This document shows positions 57,990-64,000 of a stretch of 64,000 nt of DNA, piece by piece; position 1 is the first letter of the stretch; each line of letters starts with the position of its first letter. The DNA is from Ceriagrion tenellum. Taxonomy: Eukaryota; Arthropoda; Insecta; Odonata; Coenagrionidae. Under the pieces are notes generated by a model that did no database searches, was not told the DNA's origin, and was given only the letters and a program-made list of their open reading frames with translations. The translations under genes were made by a program, and so were the position numbers. The stretch lies in NCBI GenBank assembly GCA_963169105.1, contig OY720641.1:6773258-6837257 (forward strand), given 5' to 3'.

Positions 57990-58318
57990 CTTTATGATGA
58001 ATTCTTTCAACCACATCAAGCCTGATTGAGAAATTCAGATCTTGTGTGTTTCAGAGCGACACAGAGAATGCAATCATGACACCTCACTAACCCTAGGTCT
58101 GACAGAAGCGATAAAATAAGAGAGATACACTGCCGAACAGATAGGTAAAAAAACGCTTTCATTCCGCACCAAAAAAACTGAGCTCCTCTAAATAAAATTC
58201 CATTATACACGTCACCATTACACCTCCCAAAACCTTACATTTTTACACGGCCGGTGACCTAATACTCCCTGCCACACGCCCATGCGGCGGCTCGCTGGGT
58301 AGTGTGTAGATGTAGAAG
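57990..58318 (+). mobile_element. LINE 3' end, fourth copy of the 18-kb family
   Basis: Degraded frame SSLIEKFRSC…ENAIMTPH at about 58015-58090, then SDKIREIHCRTDR at about 58105-58143, matching KIREIDCRTDR of the other copies. The 3' end has CCCTGCCACACGCCC, CGGCGGCTCGCTGGG and GTGTAGATGTAG at 58264-58315. It is 5' truncated near the same place as the copies at 41.5 and 52.5 kb. Confidence 0.75.
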
Positions 58319-58467
58319 CCTGATACTTTTCTTTTTGTACGAAAGCAACAATTATGCTTGCCCAAATAAAATTTATTCCCCTCAAGGTTACCATATACGA
58401 CATCATCATTAGGTGAATATCTACTTTTAAAAGTGTCAATTTAATCTTTTTAATTGGGTGCCTAAGC

Positions 58468-58770
58468 ATGATCAACGTGTTTTCTCCACTCTCATGTTTT
58501 TATGAAGAAATAATGGATACAGGTGAAGTTTTCTCAATTATCACACCGTGCTAGTAATTAGCTGCTACTAACGTTTACGTAGATAAATAATACGGACATT
58601 AGGAACGTTTGATTAACGTATGAACAATGTGTTTTCTCCACTCTGGTTTTTATGAAGAAATAATGGATACAGGTGAAGCTTTCTTGGGATTCACATCATG
58701 TTAGTAATTAGCTGCTGCTAACGTTTACGTAGATAAATAACACAGTCATTGGGTACGTTTGATTAATGAA
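58468..58770. repeat. 152-bp tandem duplication
   Basis: Two head-to-tail copies, 58468-58619 and 58620-58770, sharing GTGTTTTCTCCACTCT, GAAGAAATAATGGATACAGG, TAGTAATTAGCTGCT and ACGTTTACGTAGATAAATAA, with a modest number of differences. Each copy ends with ACGTTTGATTAA, where the LINE-like piece at 58757 begins. Confidence 0.9.
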
Positions 58771-58840
58771 GCCAAAGAACTTCGGCTAGGCCGGAATAAC
58801 AAATATCGCGACTCTGGAAATACGCTTAATCAAGCGTAGA
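58757..58840 (+). mobile_element. Fragment matching the LINE remnant at 57.0 kb
   Basis: 58757-58834 aligns without gaps to 56987-57064 at about four bases in five (GTTTGATTAATGAA, GGCTAGGCC, GACTCTG). The frame reads LINEAKELRLGRNNKYRDSG and ends at TAG, parallel to LINETIEFWLGQNNK at 57.0 kb, so this is probably the C-terminal end of the same ORF. Confidence 0.7.
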
Positions 58841-61800
58841 AACTGGTTATTTTGAAAATAATAACGGAAATAAGGAACAAAAATGGCTAATGAGAAACGA
58901 ATTGAATCACGAGAACGATTACATGAGTGAGGACACTACTCTATATTAGTGAGGATAAATGAGACTCTAGTATCAGTCGATCAGTGGATGATGTCGAAAG
59001 TGTCATTTGTCGAAGCCTTGGCTGCGCGGACTTCTGTTGAATATCGAGTGCATAGCGCATTACTCAGCGATGGTGAAATTCTCAAAGTGGAAAATTGTAC
59101 ATAATAAAAAGATTGAATCTGGAGGAATCTTTAAAAGACCCTTCCCTCATCAAAAAATAATCGGCTAATACTTAACTCCCCAGAAGAAATATATTTTAAT
59201 GTGCGCAAGGACCGTATGTGAATTGTTTTAACCAGAAATCTAACGTTAATATACATTATAAAAACTTAAGAACTAGGTTGGAATATATTGGCCACTAAAA
59301 TGCTGGAGCAAGTAAACTCAATTTGTGGGATATATGTATGAATAGTGCCTTCCACATAGTGTAAGTCCTTCTATTCCATTCATGCCCAATCAATAATAAA
59401 CCTCAAACTCTAGATAATGATAGAAGCCAAATAATGGGCTTAAAAAACATGACGTTTGGTGAATTAAATTACAATTAGATTAAATAGATCTTGCACTGCA
59501 TTATTCCTTATATCTTACAATTTACACGAAAATACTCTGTGCGATGGTTTTCAAAATATTTACATGATTTTTTATAAAATACATATAAATTAGGACATTG
59601 ACGCATTCTATTGACAATGCTCTCTTTTTTCATTATATTTAACGCTGTGGTTGTTCACCATTAAACATTCCTTCTACTTAATTCTACCGCATGTCCTTCG
59701 GTTTGTTGCATATTTTTCCTCTCTCGTTCTGCACAGTTATGAACAAAGCTTTCGCTAAATGCCTAATCTAAACTGGTTACTTTATCATTACTGAATTACT
59801 GAAGCAATCTTGATTTCAAGCATGCAAGTACATGTTGGTTCCTTAGGAAAATTCTCTCTGAAGTTCATTGCACTTATAAAAAATTACGAGTAGGCCACCC
59901 TATCTACGCCAAGATTAAACTTACACCAAATAAGAGTGAATCTTCGGGCATTTCCGTCACAGCGCAGGCAAGGATAAATGTATGGAGAGGTCCTTGTGTC
60001 TCTCTAGTCAAGGAGAAATGAGAGAAGACGAAGAACGCCTCCTTCCACAAATCCTTGCTTCACTTCATCATCCCTTGATTACACCGCTCCTTCGCGCTTC
60101 CTACAAATTATCTTTCCCTGTTTTAGGCCTCATTTACGGCGACGTGAGGCAAAAGACGATAAATCGCAAGGATATATCATTCTTTATAAATTAGCCCCAG
60201 TGACAATTACATTAACTTGAATTTTATGGTACAAGTCTTATTTCTTTGTTTTCAACGCTGAGAGTTCAAGGTCACAGAGTGTGTAGTTGTGTTCTGAACC
60301 TAAAAGGGTCTTACCATGCAATCATTTCAAGGTTACCGCGATTTTTTTCAATGACAACTATATTTTCATAATCACTTTTATAATGAATAGCCACCATTTG
60401 GGGCAATGTTATTGCACGAGATGGACTATTTGCGCCATAAACACGGTGCATAATATCATATTTTCCTACCGAGAAAATAGCAGCAGTAATGGAGTCTCCA
60501 TTTTTATATTGTAAAAATTCCCATAGGGTATGCACAACGCAAAAAAGTTCGTTTATTACCATTTGCAATGAATATTTATGGTGCAATATGTTTATTATAT
60601 TTCAGACAGTCTTGATTGTACCGTAGACATTTCTGTCATTTGAAAATAAATTAAACCTTCAACAAAGAGATCTACATTCTCTGATCGTACGAGTCAACCC
60701 CCACCTTGGTTGGCTCTTCGGGTATTAAGCCTAATATTTCAACTGCATTGCATGGAATAAAAGCTATTAATGCATTTTCCTCAATGGTTGCTGACGACGG
60801 AAAGGGCGCTTGGATTTGCTAATGAGATTTCAAGAAAGAAAATGAAACGTAGCACCGTTAAGATTATAAAAAAAACAACGAACGGATTAAGAATGACGGA
60901 CGAATCGTGAGAGGAAGTGAAAGGCATTCCGGCAAGAAAGGTGTTTGAAAGAGGAGCGTCTGAAAATACGCGGTTACGGTGAAGAGGGGCTCAAGGTTAA
61001 AGAAAAGTCACAATCTACCGTTTCACATCCACGAGTCCCGGCTGGGATGGGCTATTCTCGCGGCAAAAGATGAAGTTAACGTCGAACGAGTCACCGTTAA
61101 AAATCTGAAGCCGAAGGAAGGTATAAATATATCCCTCACATTTTCATAAAAATGGAACTCAGTTGGAAATGTGGCTTTCATCACAAGACTTGAAGCAGTA
61201 ATTTCCTGTATCGGTGGCGCCCTCTTTGTTAATCACACCTCACCGAACACTAGCAACATGACTGATTAATTTTTCGAGTCATTCAATTCACACGTGAGCA
61301 CTGTGTAGACATAGATGCAAATAAATAATTTTGGAATACTATAATAAGTCTATCACAATCGGTTGTCTTAACATTATCAGCAGTTTCTGAACACTCGTCA
61401 ATTAAATAATTACCATTTAATTTGGTGTCATTTAGTCACATGAAAGAGTAAAGGTGATTCTTCATTAAAACTTGTTGTGATCTTTATTAACTAAATGCCA
61501 ACTTATCTAAGAAATATTTAATATTCAGACGAAACTGCAAGATGTTATTGCTATATAGCTGCTGATTGCTGATCCCATGGAATCCTCCTGTCAAGGAAAA
61601 ATTATTGAATTTTATTTTAGCGTGAATATATATTTCATATATATGTATATATATATGGAATAAAGAGTAATGCATTTATGATTTCCGAATAACATTAAAG
61701 TGCCATAGTTTTTACATAAGAACAGAAAAACGTACTCACAAATTTTTAATATATTAGTACTCAAGGCTAGTAAATGTCTAATTCGAAACTTGTCCGACTG

Positions 61801-63555
61801 CAAAATTAAGTAAGTAATGGTAACTACTTACAGAACAAAAAACTACAATAATAGGTCGGCCTTAAACATTATCAGATTACATGGAAATGTAGCAGGTGAT
61901 ATGATTAATTTCGGGATTTGCGGTGACATGAACACAGTTATAATTTTAACAAAACAGTTGAGGGCTTTGCATTAAAAACGTCTAATTGACAAGTTAAAAA
62001 TAGTTTGCCTTACAACCAATTAATTGTCCTTGTTGAAATTATGGTGTAACAAGATATTTTTTGCGGTAAAGTTCAGGCTTTAATTTAAAACGGATTCTAT
62101 CATTTTTTTTCTGAAAACGCCAGTTCTCTGCCATGCCTTGTTCACCACCAGATAATTATTCACTTGAATTCACTTGAAGACAATGTTATATCTAGTTTCT
62201 ATAAAAAATGGAAATATACAAATTTGGACCAGAGAGATATTAAAAGTACATCATTTCATCGCGATATAATTGTTTTAAACAAAGGCAAAGATGGTCGCGC
62301 GAGACGTCATGAAAGACGGTCAAACGATGACTTGCAACTAACGCAGACCCCATCACACCAAAATTTCCTACAATGTTCCGTTTTATATGTTACCCCTCAC
62401 CAGTCTTCACACCTTGCACCAAAATACCTCCCCTCATTCGATAGCGCTGACTTTAAAATCCTCTGAACATCCTCTCACACTGCCTAAACGATACACAACG
62501 ATAAATATATATATTTTTTCCTCCAAAAATTTTTGTATTCTAAGACATTTTTTTCATTACGGTGTAATTATAAGATCTTTCCTAGTTAAGAGACTAAAAA
62601 AATTATTTTTCAACAAAAGTCATTTTAGTATTTGTCAACTATCGGCTTACCCCACGGAAGCAAGATGGTACCCCAATTGATTTGCGGATAATGCGGTCAT
62701 ATACAATGTGAAATGGCTAATACGTTACTAAAATTAACTATGGGAGCCGTGAGTAAGGGGATTTGGGATTTCATGTTAAAAACTCCACCAAAATACTAGG
62801 TATTATGATGAATGATCAGCTGTTGTTTAATCTGTCTGTTGTTGCATTCTGGAGCTCCAAGCTCTCTTCTCGGAGTATCTTGTGAAGAAAGGAAACTATC
62901 AAGGCTGTATAATGCCTCAGGTAGCATTACAAGGCAGTTTGAATTTCGGCACAAGCATAATATGTTTTTCTGAATGCTTCAATTTAAGGGGGTAACAAAA
63001 CATTTGAACACACTCAGCTCTTTAGTGAATGCTATAATAAATAAGGAAAATATTGAATTGATTCCAAATCGCTTTCCAGATGACCAATGAAGGAAAAGAC
63101 TAGACAAACCAAAAGTTTTCATTTTTAACTTAACCCTGCTTTGAGATGAGAGCGTTGATGCGTCTAAAATATGGGCTCATCTTTTACAATCCATTTTGGC
63201 CCTCGTTAATATATAGATTTTCCACCCTCAATTCAACATCAATTATTAAACTCTTCCAGAATTTAACCGAGTGGGCTAAGTGGGTTTCTCCAAGCGTCAG
63301 GCTGTTTTTTTCTACTCGCCACTAACAACACATATTTGCTCATGCAATAGTTTTGCTGCACGGCCATACAATCAATTGCTGATGATGTTACTAAAACGCA
63401 GAACCATATCCGCATACAAAAATCATTGGAGGAATTGATTATCAGCGTTGAAATGTTACCCTTTGTTTCAAGGAAAAAAGCTTCCACAAAGCTACGTCTC
63501 AGACTGTCAACTTTCTGCACAACTCTCATAACGGATCGCGGGTTCACAGAAATAT
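58841..63555. other. No gene recognised; TA microsatellite
   Basis: AT-rich. An imperfect TA repeat lies at about 61627-61657. Short frames (59982-60194, 60287-60514, 62164-62466) have no recognised motif. A purine-rich stretch at about 60890-61010 is not coding. Confidence 0.5.
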
Positions 63556-63559
63556 CTCC

Positions 63560-63625
63560 AACTCACTGGGAATTAAAACCCGCGCCTTTGGGATGCGACA
63601 GCTATAATCTAGTCACTGCACAAAT
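63560..63625 (-). mobile_element. Possible tRNA-derived SINE head
   Basis: On the minus strand, CAGTGACTAGATTATAGC (A-box region) is followed at tRNA-like spacing by GGTTTTAATTC at 63570-63580, a B box with one or two changes. The arrangement resembles the heads of the other SINEs, but the body downstream does not clearly match them. Confidence 0.35.
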
Positions 63626-63769
63626 CTTAAACTCTGGGAATTCTGGGGTTCCCCTAGGAAAAGTGAGCGAGGAGAACGAGAAAAAAAATTGCCAAGATCT
63701 CCTGGAGAGGGAGATTTATAATTGTTTGCCTCCACAAATGAATGTTTTCAGCCCAGCATCCTGGAGGTC

Positions 63770-64000
63770 CTAGCTCTCTTCCACCTTCCACTCTCCGGGC
63801 AATTAAAACGCCCTAAATGGCCACGTCCGCTCACGGATTCTTCCCTCTTATACAGCACGACCGTCGCCACCTAACTCCCTCAACGGACCAACCACCACCC
63901 ACCACATGCTCGCACCCCTTCCTCCTTCACCCCTCGTGGCAGCCCCGCCCCTTCTCCTCCTCTCACCCCCCTCCGTCCCGCCCACCCGCTTTTACGATCT
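63770..64000. other. C-rich, CpG-containing edge region
   Basis: GC-rich and pyrimidine-biased, with CCGCCCC words and several CG dinucleotides. It runs off the right edge. It could be the start of a promoter island for a gene outside the window; no coding frame is supported. Confidence 0.3.

Overview
This 64 kb window looks like AT-rich, intron- or intergenic-type DNA from an animal, most likely an arthropod and probably an insect. The evidence is indirect. There are no operons or bacterial-style genes, host coding sequence is almost absent, and the window holds many dead non-LTR retrotransposons (LINEs), tRNA-derived SINEs with short-repeat tails, foldback (MITE-like) elements, microsatellites and isolated GC-rich islands. 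One LINE 3' end (a stem-loop followed by GTAGAT repeats) resembles, as far as I remember, 3' ends common in non-holometabolous insect genomes; that is recollection, not a search result.

Layout. 1-1168: 3' part of a CR1/Jockey-type LINE running in from the left edge. 1.3-8 kb: a G-rich island, then unremarkable DNA. 7.9-9.1 kb: a 34-bp tandem repeat, a SINE-like piece and a LINE 3' end. 15.6-16.7 kb: a Jockey-type reverse transcriptase (RT) relic on the minus strand. 17.5-20.0 kb: two copies of one LINE family, the second with a 5' inversion typical of twin priming, bracketed by 145-bp inverted repeats. 20.7-21.7 kb: a decayed RT and an inverted fragment of the same family. 24.5-25.2 kb: a CpG- and G-rich island. 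26-30 kb: three LINE C-terminal remnants. 32.6-37.9 kb is the richest block: a 3.1 kb RTE-type LINE with a perfect 12-bp target-site duplication, endonuclease and RT domains, identifiable inactivating lesions and a foldback element inserted in it. It sits between two about 225-bp direct repeats, with minus-strand LINE relics on both sides. 41.5-58.3 kb: three more copies of the 18-kb LINE family (one nested in another LINE), three copies of one SINE family (one with a perfect 9-bp target duplication), a tRNA-Arg-like SINE, inverted C-rich tracts, two more foldbacks and a 152-bp tandem duplication. 58.8-63.5 kb: nothing recognisable. 63.8-64 kb: a C-rich edge.

How the parts work together. No host pathway is visible. 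The logic is that of a retrotransposon graveyard. RTE- and CR1/Jockey-like LINEs supplied endonuclease and RT activity, SINEs with matching short-repeat tails are the likely passengers, and later insertions landed in earlier ones (LINE in LINE tail, foldback in RTE, LINE in LINE). No complete reading frame survives. The most noteworthy signals are the exact insertion scars, the stem-loop plus short-repeat architecture shared by several unrelated LINE 3' ends, and hammerhead-ribozyme-like cores at the tips of two foldback elements.
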